Under the pieces are notes generated by a model. It worked only from the letters and a program-made list of their open reading frames with translations. It made no database searches and was not told the DNA's origin. A stretch of 12,454 nucleotides of DNA, from positions 1 to 12,454 of the forward strand of contig CAZNKO010000026.1 of NCBI GenBank assembly GCA_964573855.1, written 5' to 3'. The position numbers were made by a program, and so were the translations under genes. Source of the stretch: CAZNKO01 sp964573855 (lineage in GTDB: Bacteria > Patescibacteriota > Patescibacteriia > UBA9934 > GWF2-40-263). Within the stretch, counting starts at the first letter, position 1. Each line of letters starts with the position of its first letter. This document shows, in pieces, positions 1 through 5,685 of the stretch.

Positions 1-47
1 CGGGGCACTCTGAGTCCCCAGTGCCAAGCACTGGGGCTTGCCGTGCC
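1..47. repeat. REP-like nested hairpin, copy A
   Basis: Positions 16-24 (CCCCAGTGC) pair perfectly with 28-36 (GCACTGGGG) around a CAA loop. An outer stem pairs 4-8 (GGCAC) with 43-47 (GTGCC). A second copy with the same loop and the same GTGCCAAGCAC core lies at 12097-12145, next to a Y1 transposase gene. The two copies differ by paired, compensating changes in the inner stem. This fits a REP or an IS200/IS605-end hairpin mobilised as single-stranded DNA. The element may extend left of the window. Confidence 0.6.
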
Positions 48-48
48 G

Positions 49-64
49 GTGTCAAAAATGACAC
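49..64. repeat. Short perfect inverted repeat upstream of the tRNA promoter
   Basis: GTGTCA (49-54) and TGACAC (59-64) flank an AAAA loop, 7 bp upstream of the -35 box of the tRNA promoter. It could be an operator or the base of the adjacent REP-like element. The role is unknown. Confidence 0.4.
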
Positions 65-71
65 AGAGGGT

Positions 72-100
72 TTGACGATAACGCAATTTTCGACTATCCT
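72..100 (+). promoter_or_regulatory. Promoter of tRNA-Glu
   Basis: TTGACG (72-77) and TATCCT (95-100) are separated by 17 bp, a good vegetative-sigma arrangement. The predicted start near 107 lies a few bases before the mature tRNA 5' end at 111, so the 5' leader would be very short. Confidence 0.7.
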
Positions 101-110
101 GCCCGCACTC

Positions 111-185
111 GGCCCCATCGTCTAACGGTTAGGACGCGGGCTTTTCAAGCCTGTAATCCGGGTTCGATTCCCGGTGGGGTCACCA
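111..185 (+). tRNA. trnE: tRNA-Glu (anticodon UUC)
   Basis: This is a complete cloverleaf. The acceptor stem GGCCCCA (111-117) pairs with TGGGGTC (175-181), with one G-T wobble. The D-arm region carries the usual GGTTAGGAC. The anticodon stem CGGGC/GCCTG encloses the loop TTTTCAA with anticodon TTC at 144-146, reading GAA/GAG. The T-arm contains GGTTCGATTCC. The discriminator is A182 and CCA (183-185) is genomically encoded. The 75-nt length with CCA is normal for tRNA-Glu. The 3' end runs straight into a long hairpin (182-224), and an inverted near-copy of the T-arm lies at 233-246. Confidence 0.96.
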
Positions 186-224
186 TCCCACGTCGCTCAA
201 CATAGTTGAGCTATGTGGGATGGT
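182..224 (+). terminator. Two-tier hairpin overlapping the tRNA 3' end, probable terminator
   Basis: ACCATCCCAC (182-191) pairs with GTGGGATGGT (215-224). Inside, GCTCAAC (195-201) pairs with GTTGAGC (205-211) around ATA. The following bases TGTTTC are only moderately T-rich, so termination may be weak. The outer stem uses the CCA end of the tRNA, so it competes with mature tRNA 3'-end formation until it is processed. Confidence 0.5.
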
Positions 225-232
225 TGTTTCAA

Positions 233-246
233 GGGAATCGAACCGG
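233..246 (-). repeat. Inverted partial copy of the tRNA-Glu T-arm
   Basis: GGGAATCGAACCGG is the reverse complement of the T-arm segment 158-172 with a single C missing. With the hairpin at 182-224 between them, the two copies can fold into one long fold-back. It could be the remnant of an inverted tRNA duplication or of an integration site at the tRNA 3' end; nothing else here supports an integrated element. Confidence 0.5.
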
Positions 247-298
247 AAGGGGCTTGGGGAAACACGTTGTTTCCCCACACGTCCACGGATATGATGCC

Positions 299-327
299 TT
301 GACAATCAACAATTTTTTCTTTATTTT
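299..327 (+). promoter_or_regulatory. Promoter-like sequence ahead of a very short transcript
   Basis: TTGACA (299-304) and TATTTT (322-327) are 17 bp apart, with a T-rich spacer. The expected start is about 334, only about 50 nt before an intrinsic terminator (359-392). No open frame with a ribosome binding site follows. Confidence 0.4.
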
Positions 328-333
328 AGATTC

Positions 334-392
334 GACAGTGCTGGGGACGACATCGCCACACATCCGAGCCACAAGCTCGGGTGTTATTTTTT
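334..392 (+). ncRNA. Candidate short non-coding RNA ending in an intrinsic terminator
   Basis: It is delimited by a promoter-like sequence on the left and a strong intrinsic terminator on the right, predicting a transcript of about 55-60 nt. No known RNA family is recognised. The terminator alone could simply serve the upstream tRNA or insulate the convergent gene, so the RNA itself is speculative. Confidence 0.25.
359..392 (+). terminator. Intrinsic terminator, plus strand
   Basis: CCGAGC (364-369) pairs with GCTCGG (375-380) around CACAA. The stem extends through 360-363/381-384 and is followed by TTATTTTTTG. Confidence 0.7.
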
Positions 393-394
393 GA

Positions 395-443
395 TAAAAA
401 ATGCACCCGGCGGCAGACGAGGGATCGTCTAGTCCGCGGGTGC
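395..443 (-). terminator. Intrinsic terminator of the cysteine-rich membrane protein gene
   Basis: Read on the minus strand, GCACCCG (443-437) pairs with CGGGTGC (409-403), with inner stem AGACGA/TCGTCT (430-425 with 420-415), followed by ATTTTTTATC. It lies 11 bp beyond the stop codon and converges with the terminator at 359-392. Confidence 0.75.
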
Positions 444-453
444 GAGAGTGCGG

Positions 454-1110
454 CTACTTCGGCGTGCACGCGCTGACGGCCTGCTCCTTGGCGCGTCCGC
501 ATGCGGCGACGGATTCCGGGATCTTCGGGTCGTAGGTACCGCCTTGGGCCTCGTGACGGCAGGCATACGCTGCGGAACCGCGCGCGTTCGCGCATCGCTC
601 TTTCGACGCCGCGCACTGCGCGTTGTGCTCGCGAACCTCCCGCAGACACTCGCGGTACTCGTGCGGGCGATCCATGGGGCAGGACGCCTTTGACTGCATC
701 GCGCACACCTCCTCCGCGATGCCCGGCGACGGCGGGATCGTTGCAGCCGGGAGGCACCGGTGGACGTGCCGTTCCCCGTCCCAACCGCATTCGGTTCCCT
801 TGCGGCATTCGGTGGACGACCAGTAGCAGTCCACCTCTGCGCGCGCCGATGCCGACGCCGAGAAGATCGTCGCGCCGATCGCGAACGCGATCGCGAGCGG
901 GCCACCCGGGTCGTACGAGTTCTTCTGGGCCTCATGCTTTCCCTCATCCGTCATCCTGTAACAGATGATGGACGCGAAGATGATAGCGAGGCCGATCCCT
1001 CCGATCCATCCCACGAGCGGATCCTTTCCGCCCAAGAGGCCGATAGCGCACCCCCCGTAGAACAGGCCGTAGCCGATGAGGGCAAGCGGCCCCCAAATTC
1101 TCTCCAACAT
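454..1110 (-). CDS. Membrane-anchored cysteine-rich extracellular protein, unknown function
   Basis: The protein has 218 residues and I do not recognise a family. It has hydrophobic segments at about 8-27, 32-51 and 70-86. The last ends in an Ala/Ser-rich stretch (SASASARA) that resembles a signal-peptidase site. The remaining 125 or so residues are hydrophilic and hold 12 cysteines, an even number that suggests up to six disulfides and hence location outside the cytoplasm. The start at 1110 is set by an excellent ribosome binding site (AAAGGAGG, 6-nt spacing) and a promoter just upstream. It is a monocistronic gene with its own terminator, divergent from the operon at 1219. G+C is high, with Arg, Ala and Cys common in the ectodomain. 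A surface or secreted role is inferred only from the topology. Confidence 0.75.
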   Translation of the reverse strand: MLERIWGPLALIGYGLFYGGCAIGLLGGKDPLVGWIGGIGLAIIFASIICYRMTDEGKHEAQKNSYDPGGPLAIAFAIGATIFSASASARAEVDCYWSSTECRKGTECGWDGERHVHRCLPAATIPPSPGIAEEVCAMQSKASCPMDRPHEYRECLREVREHNAQCAASKERCANARGSAAYACRHEAQGGTYDPKIPESVAACGRAKEQAVSACTPK

Positions 1111-1116
1111 GGATAT

Positions 1117-1167
1117 CCTCCTTTGTAAGGTCCACCGCTAACGTACCATGAATACCGCCCCTGTCAA
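1117..1167 (-). promoter_or_regulatory. Promoter and strong ribosome binding site of the cysteine-rich gene
   Basis: On the minus strand the -35 is TTGACA (1167-1162) and the -10 is TACGTT (1145-1140), with 16 bp between. The ribosome binding site AAAGGAGG (1124-1117) is 6 nt before the ATG at 1110. Confidence 0.7.
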
Positions 1168-1218
1168 CCTGGCGAGAAACGTGGCGCGGAGAGGATTTTC
1201 CGGGTACAATGCCCCTGT

Positions 1219-1911
1219 ATGGCTTCTTTTCTTTACGTTTCCCTCGTCCTTGTCCTGATTTGGCTCGCGCTCTTCTTCTTTTCGAAAGGCACGCGCCGCG
1301 AACAGATTATCATGAGTGTGGTGGGGCTTTGCCTCACGCCAGCCGCGATCCTGGTCGCCTCGCTCGATTACCGCAATCAAGCCACCATAGCCCAGCCGAT
1401 CATTTCCATTGAGGACCTGCTCTTTGGGTTCGCCCTTTTCGGCATCGCCGCGGTTATTTACCAGGCGATCTTCGGCAAACACGCGGAACGCACGGCTGTC
1501 CCCCGACCGAAACGCATGGCTTCCATGTTTCGATGGGCCGCGGAACTCGTCCTCATTCTCTGCCTCTGGATCTCGATCTCGGTCGCAAGTCTCGTCATCT
1601 TTCATCTCACCTCTATCCAGTCTGTCATCGTGGGCGGGCTTTTGATCGGCATCTACATGATCGCGAGCCGCAAGGATCTTCTGACCGATGCCCTGCTTTC
1701 CGGCCTCTTTGTCGCGATCCTTATTTTTCTCACCGAACAGCTTTTCTTCGTGCGCTTGTTCCCGGAAGCGGCAGCAGAATATTGGAACACCAAAAGCCTC
1801 TCCGGTATTTCGCTCGCCGGCGTGCCGCTGGAAGAGGTGCTCTGGTCTGGGATCGTCGGCTTCACGATCGGACCAGTCTACGAATACGTGAGGCGTTGGA
1901 AGCTAAAATAA
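1219..1911 (+). CDS. Polytopic membrane protein, lycopene-cyclase-domain-like
   Basis: The protein has 230 residues and about seven predicted membrane helices (roughly 4-22, 30-49, 64-85, 107-129, 133-150, 157-176, 206-224). Two matching motifs, one per half, are seen: IEDLLFGF near 64-71 and PLEEVLW near 203-209, each followed by a helix ending in a Tyr-rich turn (VIYQ, PVYEY). Acidic P-x-E-E/E-D pairs at the start of a helix are typical of the heterodimer-type lycopene cyclase fold (CrtYc/CrtYd, CarR). No other carotenoid gene is in the window, so the substrate is unknown; in such small genomes this fold may do something else. It is the first gene of an operon with the next gene 3 bp on. 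A -10-like TACAAT (1205-1210) would place transcription start almost at the ATG, so the mRNA may be nearly leaderless; no -35 or ribosome binding site is evident. Confidence 0.55.
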   Translation: MASFLYVSLVLVLIWLALFFFSKGTRREQIIMSVVGLCLTPAAILVASLDYRNQATIAQPIISIEDLLFGFALFGIAAVIYQAIFGKHAERTAVPRPKRMASMFRWAAELVLILCLWISISVASLVIFHLTSIQSVIVGGLLIGIYMIASRKDLLTDALLSGLFVAILIFLTEQLFFVRLFPEAAAEYWNTKSLSGISLAGVPLEEVLWSGIVGFTIGPVYEYVRRWKLK

Positions 1912-1914
1912 CCT

Positions 1915-2313
1915 ATGTTCCCCGCGGCGGATCGCGAGATCTCTTCTTCCACAAATGAGGATGCCTGGATCCCCGAACCCGAGGGCCAGCTTTCGATCGA
2001 CGTCATTGAAACCGACCACGAGGTCATCGTCCGCTCCGCGATCGCCGGGGCGCGGGCCGAAGATTTTGATATCAACGTCACGCAGGACACAGTCACAATC
2101 CGCGGCCGTCGGACCGACAGCGAACGACTCCCCGAGCCGCACGTGAAGCACTTTGAAGAGTGCTACTGGGGCGCCTTCTCGCGGTCGATCGTGCTCCCCT
2201 GCCATGTCCGGCCCGAGGACGCGGACGCCATTTTCAAAAACGGCGTCTTGACGCTCCGGATCAAAAAGGCTCAAATGCCCTCACGGATTTCCATCATCTC
2301 GCTGGATGAATAA
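1915..2313 (+). CDS. hsp20: Small heat-shock protein, Hsp20/alpha-crystallin family
   Basis: The protein has 132 residues. A short N-terminal arm (1-22) precedes an alpha-crystallin domain of about 25-118. Hallmarks seen are the start of the domain at LSIDVIETDHEVIVRSAIAG, the strand pair DTVTIRGRR (58-66), a Tyr-Trp-Gly-Ala-Phe-x-Arg segment (84-90) before the conserved LP, and the G-V-L signature (110-112) of the last domain strand. It is an ATP-independent holdase that binds unfolding proteins and forms oligomers through the C-terminal tail; the classical I-x-I tail motif appears as ISIISL near the end. It starts 3 bp after the upstream stop, with no ribosome binding site visible, which suggests translational coupling. 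Confidence 0.92.
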   Translation: MFPAADREISSSTNEDAWIPEPEGQLSIDVIETDHEVIVRSAIAGARAEDFDINVTQDTVTIRGRRTDSERLPEPHVKHFEECYWGAFSRSIVLPCHVRPEDADAIFKNGVLTLRIKKAQMPSRISIISLDE

Positions 2314-2322
2314 ACATTCGCT

Positions 2323-2550
2323 ATGCCTTCCCCTCTCGCGTGGACAGCGGACGTTCTCGAGGTCCACGGCGACCACGTGCTTTTGCATTTCGAAGATGCA
2401 CAGCGCGTGAAATGGCCGCGTCATCTCCTCCCGCCGGACATTCAGATCGGAGCGCGCGTTTGGCTCGCCGCTTCCTCCCATGCGCTCACCAACCATGATC
2501 GTCATCGGGTGGGGCGCACAGTGCTGAACGAACTGCTTCACGGTTCCTGA
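2323..2550 (+). CDS. Small beta-barrel-like protein, unknown function (DUF3006-like pattern)
   Basis: The protein has 75 residues with no signal peptide or membrane helix. The pattern W-x-A-D-V-L-E-V-x-G-D-H-V-L-L-x-F-E-D-x-Q-x-V-x-W-P-x-x-L-L-P-x-D-I-x-x-G-A-x-V-W-L, of alternating hydrophobic strands with turns, resembles small DUF3006-type or OB/SH3-like barrels. It lies between hsp20 (9 bp gap) and the VanW gene (1 bp gap), so it is surely co-transcribed and translationally coupled to the latter. Its function is not known; the assignment is by pattern only. Confidence 0.6.
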   Translation: MPSPLAWTADVLEVHGDHVLLHFEDAQRVKWPRHLLPPDIQIGARVWLAASSHALTNHDRHRVGRTVLNELLHGS

Positions 2551-2551
2551 C

Positions 2552-4465
2552 ATGTCGGACCTTTTGCACGAGCATGAAATCGCCGGCGAGCGGCATCGCG
2601 ATTTGCCGCTTTTTTTCGTTCTCATCATTATGATCATCGTGGCTCTCGGTGTGGCCGTGGGAACAAGTTTTGTCTGGGCAAAACAATATGAAGGGCGCAT
2701 CGCTCCAAATGTCTGGATCGGTTCGATTCCCGTCGGAGGGTTGGATACGGAAGCGGCACGGGGCCGCGCGCAGAAACAGACAGATACTTTTTTGACCCAT
2801 GGCTTCACCATCGTCCTCGAGGGAGATCGGGCCATCTTGCCGCTTGCCACCTCCTCAGGCGGCGATGTGGTGGAGGATGCCGTCCTCGATCTCGAGGCCG
2901 CGGTGGCTGAGGCCGAACGTCTCGCGACAGGGAAGAATGATCTGGATCGAACGCTTTTATTCTTGCGCCTTCTCAAAGATCCGGTCCGGATTCCTCTCCC
3001 TGTCACTCTGAACCGCGAACGCGTCGCTTCCACGGTCCGCGGCCTTTTTCCGGACCGAGAACAGGCGCCTGAGGATGCGGCTTTTCAGTTCACCAAAAGC
3101 CCCGCGGGCTGGGCTGTACAAATCCTTCCCGATCGGCCCGGACAGACGTTCCAATTCGATCCTTTTTTTGAAGCGCTCACCGCGCGTCTCGCTGCCCTCG
3201 ATCCTTCCCCAATTCCTCTCACGATAGACGTCCATATCCCTTCGGTTTCCCTCCAAGACGCGAGCAAGACGACGGGGATGGCCCTCGCAGCCCTGGAGCG
3301 CGCGCCCTACATTTTCACCTACACCTCCGAACGCCTGAAGCAAACCGGCTCTTGGAAGCTCCAGGCTTCGGCGCTCGCGGACATGCTTATTCCCATTCCA
3401 AGCCTGGATGGCCCACGGATCGGCGTGCAGACCGAAATGTTTGATACCTTTCTTTCGCCGATCAGTGCGGCAATTGACGTTGAAGCTCGGGACGCCAAAT
3501 TCCGCATCCAGGATGGACGCGTCGTCGAATTTTCCGGAAGCAAGGAGGGGGTAAAGATTCGCCGTGACGCGACCGAAGAAGCTTTGGTGATTGCCTTGAA
3601 TGATGGGGGGACGGACATCGTGCTCAGCACGGAAGTCGCGACCCCAGAACACACCACCGCAGAAGTGAACAACCTTGGTATCACCGAAGTCTTGGGGGTT
3701 GGTGTTTCTAGTTATCGCGGCTCGCCACGCAACCGTATCAAAAATATTCGGAACGGCGTGCAGCATCTCAATGGTATTTTGATTGCGCCAGACGAGACCT
3801 TCTCGCTCCTCAACGCCCTCGCCCCCTTCACAACGGAAAATGGATATCTCCCCGAGCTCGTCATCAAAGGCGACAAGATCGAACCCGAAATCGGCGGCGG
3901 CCTCTGCCAGCTCGGCACGACCACCTTCCGCGCCACCATGATGAGCGGACTCCCCGTGAAAGAGCGCCGCAACCACTCGATTGTGGTTTCTTATTATAAT
4001 GATCCGGCCAATGGTAACCCAGGCACGGACGCCACGATCTATGAGCCCTACCCGGATTTCAAATTTACGAATGACACGGGCCAATACATCCTGTTTGAGG
4101 CTGAAATGCTCGAGGCAAAGCAGGAATTGCATTTCACCTTCTGGGGGACCAGCGATGGCCGCGAAGGGTCCTATACTCCCCCCGTGGTCTTGCGCTGGAT
4201 TCCGGCTGGGGAATCGAAAAATATCGAAACCCTCGACCTTCCGCCTGGAAAAATAGAGTGCCAAGCCGTCCACATTGGTGCGGACACGACTTTTACCTAC
4301 CAGGTGGAGCACCCGGACGGATCTCTGGACGAGGAGACCTTTGTCTCGCACTATCGTCCGATTCCAAAAACCTGTCTCGTGGGCGTGGAGATCCTTTCCA
4401 CGCCACTCACAGAAAACGAAACAACACCGGCAGATACGTCAGCGCCGCCGGTGCCGTTTGAGTAA
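2552..4465 (+). CDS. VanW/YoaR-family cell-envelope protein with C-terminal G5-like region
   Basis: The protein has 637 residues. A cytoplasmic N-terminus of about 17 residues is followed by one membrane helix (about 18-41), with the rest outside. Residues about 50-340 contain two repeats of the peptidoglycan-binding-4 type region common before VanW domains (NVWIGSIPVGGLDTEAARGRA marks the first). The VanW domain spans about 370-520, with the recognisable core ending in APDETFSLL, then EIGGGLCQLGTTTFRA and RRNHSIVVSYY, then GTDATIYEP. A beta-rich tail ending SHYRPIPKTCLVG (about 540-615) resembles a G5 domain. VanW proteins are linked to peptidoglycan binding and envelope maintenance; despite the name they do not by themselves give vancomycin resistance. 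The start is TGA-C-ATG, 1 bp after the upstream gene, the last gene of its operon. Confidence 0.9.
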   Translation: MSDLLHEHEIAGERHRDLPLFFVLIIMIIVALGVAVGTSFVWAKQYEGRIAPNVWIGSIPVGGLDTEAARGRAQKQTDTFLTHGFTIVLEGDRAILPLATSSGGDVVEDAVLDLEAAVAEAERLATGKNDLDRTLLFLRLLKDPVRIPLPVTLNRERVASTVRGLFPDREQAPEDAAFQFTKSPAGWAVQILPDRPGQTFQFDPFFEALTARLAALDPSPIPLTIDVHIPSVSLQDASKTTGMALAALERAPYIFTYTSERLKQTGSWKLQASALADMLIPIPSLDGPRIGVQTEMFDTFLSPISAAIDVEARDAKFRIQDGRVVEFSGSKEGVKIRRDATEEALVIALNDGGTDIVLSTEVATPEHTTAEVNNLGITEVLGVGVSSYRGSPRNRIKNIRNGVQHLNGILIAPDETFSLLNALAPFTTENGYLPELVIKGDKIEPEIGGGLCQLGTTTFRATMMSGLPVKERRNHSIVVSYYNDPANGNPGTDATIYEPYPDFKFTNDTGQYILFEAEMLEAKQELHFTFWGTSDGREGSYTPPVVLRWIPAGESKNIETLDLPPGKIECQAVHIGADTTFTYQVEHPDGSLDEETFVSHYRPIPKTCLVGVEILSTPLTENETTPADTSAPPVPFE

Positions 4466-4579
4466 TCAGGGTTATCCACAGAGACCTCTTGCATGGTTTC
4501 GCAAACACCGTATGATCGGAGTGACCCAGACCTTACGGCGTCACGTCGGAGGACCGCGGCCTCAAGAACAGACACAAAA

Positions 4580-4720
4580 GAAAAAGCCCGTTGTAGAGAG
4601 TGATCTGCAGGCAAGAAATTTCATCTGTGGAGAGATCAAGTCCGGAGACCTGATGCTTCCGCGAGATGAAATCCCATGCTTGTCGTGCCTGCAGGTCACC
4701 CTTTGCAACGGGTTTGTTTT
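4580..4720. ncRNA. Long rod-shaped hairpin with U-rich flanks on both strands: bidirectional terminator or structured RNA
   Basis: A long imperfect inverted repeat. CCCGTTG (4587-4593) pairs with CAACGGG (4706-4712). A 13-bp arm TGATCTGCAGGCA near 4601-4613 pairs with TGCCTGCAGGTCA near 4686-4698. ATTTCATCT (4619-4627) pairs with AGATGAAAT (4664-4672). The apex folds again around CGGA (AAGTC/GAC region near 4640-4652). A strongly asymmetric internal loop (about 3 nt against 13 nt) separates the last two stems. The plus strand continues with TTTGTTTTTG and the minus strand with CTTTTTCTTTTG, so it can terminate both the VanW operon and transcripts from the left-facing promoter at 4883-4911. 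I could not match it to RNase P, SRP, tmRNA or 6S RNA signatures. Confidence 0.5.
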
Positions 4721-4721
4721 T

Positions 4722-4844
4722 GCGACGTCATAAAATCGCGATCTGCTGGCTTGCTCCTGCGCTCCTCGCTCACCGTACGGTCTAAGTACGGCTCGCTTCG
4801 GTGCTCGTTGCGCGCCAGCATCTCATCGATTTTCTGAACGTCGC
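4722..4844. repeat. 123-bp palindromic element
   Basis: Outer arms GCGACGT (4722-4728) and ACGTCGC (4838-4844), then AAATCG/CGATTT, TGCTGGC (4744-4750) / GCCAGCA (4814-4820), and a core where ACCGTACGG and GTACGGCTCGCTTCGGT flank TCTAA. The near-perfect dyad over the full length, with a spacer of only a few bases, resembles the miniature palindromic repeats seen elsewhere in this window, though the sequence differs. No coding frame is evident. It lies within the predicted left-facing transcript. Confidence 0.65.
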
Positions 4845-4882
4845 ATTTTCACGGTGCCGTCCCTTCCTCCATGGAACCATAA

Positions 4883-4911
4883 ATAATATCAGCCGGTCCC
4901 TCTTCTGTCAA
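4883..4911 (-). promoter_or_regulatory. Strong consensus promoter facing into the non-coding region
   Basis: On the minus strand: TTGACA (4911-4906), 17-bp spacer, TATTAT (4888-4883). Transcription would begin near 4876 and cross the 123-bp palindrome and the rod hairpin, ending after about 300 nt. A GGAGG follows near 4866 but only very short frames come after it. It starts downstream of the clpP stop (4940), so it is not a clpP promoter. Confidence 0.6.
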
Positions 4912-4939
4912 GCGATGATGGTTTTTTCGCTAAGATCAG

Positions 4940-5581
4940 CTACACCTTTTGAATGACCTGGTCAACGATTCCGTACTTTTTCGCTTCCTCTGCATCCATA
5001 AAATAATCGCGCTCGGTGTCTTTTTCGACCTCGGCCTTCTTCTTTCCGGCGTGCTCGGCAATGATTTCGTTCAGCCGATCCTTAATCTTCAAAATCCGCT
5101 CTGCGTGGATTTTGATGTCCGTTGCTTGACCCTCGAATCCGCCAAGCACCTGGTGAATCATGATTTCGGAGTTCGGAAGAGAAAAACGTTTGCCCTTCGC
5201 TCCGGCGGCAAGCAGAACCGCGCCCATCGAGGCCGCGAGCCCAACGCAAATCGTCGACACGTCCGGCTTCACGTACTGCATGGCGTCGTAGATCGCGAGC
5301 CCGGCCGTGACAGAGCCCCCCGGAGAGTTCACGTAGAGTTTGATGTCCGCGTTCTTGTCCTGGCTCTCGAGAAAAAGCATCTGCGCGATCACGAGGTTCG
5401 CAACCGTGTCATCAATGTGCGTGCCAAGAAAAATAATCCGATCTTTGAGAAGGCGCGAGTAAATATCATACGCCCGCTCCCCGAGATGTGTTTTCTCGAT
5501 GACCGTCGGGATCAAAATTTGGCCTTCGACCCGCTCAGGCCACCGTGAGCTTGTCGAATGGTGTGATTTGATGTCTGACAT
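4940..5581 (-). CDS. clpP: ATP-dependent Clp protease proteolytic subunit ClpP
   Basis: The protein has 213 residues from the ATG at 5581. It is a serine protease that forms tetradecamers and degrades proteins delivered by a Clp ATPase. The catalytic triad is present: Ser118 in GLAASMGA, His143 in IMIHQ, Asp188 in EKDTERDYFM. The oxyanion Gly pair is in NSPGGS (about 85-90). The mature-type N-terminus LIPTVIEKTHLGERAYDIYSRLL starts near residue 23. Preceding residues 8-20 (HSTSSRWPERVEG) are encoded by a palindromic repeat (5525-5558) and are not family sequence. In-frame ATGs at 5599 and 5614 lie inside another palindromic element, so 5581 is preferred. There is no ribosome binding site. It lies 93 bp downstream of nrnA, same strand, with the 92-bp element between. 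Confidence 0.95.
   Translation of the reverse strand: MSDIKSHHSTSSRWPERVEGQILIPTVIEKTHLGERAYDIYSRLLKDRIIFLGTHIDDTVANLVIAQMLFLESQDKNADIKLYVNSPGGSVTAGLAIYDAMQYVKPDVSTICVGLAASMGAVLLAAGAKGKRFSLPNSEIMIHQVLGGFEGQATDIKIHAERILKIKDRLNEIIAEHAGKKKAEVEKDTERDYFMDAEEAKKYGIVDQVIQKV
5525..5558. repeat. Palindromic repeat inside the clpP N-terminal coding region
   Basis: TTCGACCCGCTCA (5525-5537) and TGAGCTTGTCGAA (5546-5558) form a 13-bp inverted repeat with two mismatches around an 8-nt loop. On the coding strand it gives residues of the type STSSRWPERVEG, a peptide I recall as the translation of a dispersed genomic repeat rather than of ClpP. It sits upstream of the residues conserved in ClpP. Confidence 0.7.
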
Positions 5582-5593
5582 AATATATTTTTT

Positions 5594-5685
5594 TGTCATT
5601 CTGACCCGCCACAACTTCGCAGATGTTGGCGGGGAAGAATCTCTACGAAGATCCTTCCCCCGCCGTCGGCGGGGTCAGGATGACA
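5594..5685. repeat. 92-bp nested palindromic (MITE-like) element between nrnA and clpP
   Basis: Terminal inverted repeats TGTCATTCTGACCCGCC (5594-5610) and GGCGGGGTCAGGATGACA (5668-5685) differ by one mismatch and one extra base. A central palindrome GGGGAAGAATCT (5631-5642) / AGATCCTTCCCC follows. The ends TGTCAT-CTGA and the AGATCCTTC core resemble dispersed repeats found in many bacterial genomes. It contributes the final codons and the TGA stop of nrnA and fills the gap before clpP. Confidence 0.75.

Noticed and set aside
328..345. GATTCGACAG resembling the tmRNA 5' region
   Set aside because: A terminator follows within 60 nt and no tag frame or tRNA-like 3' end is present.
2957..4351. 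464-codon minus-strand open frame opposite the VanW gene
   Set aside because: The plus strand has clear VanW motifs; the antisense product has no domain pattern.
4471..4479. Perfect DnaA-box consensus TTATCCACA just after the VanW gene
   Set aside because: I see only one copy, no AT-rich unwinding region or dnaA/dnaN nearby; a single 9-mer is weak evidence for an origin.
4570..4876. RNase P, SRP or 6S RNA in the structured non-coding region
   Set aside because: No GAGGAAAGTCCGGGC-type, SRP GGAA-loop or other diagnostic sequence found on either strand.
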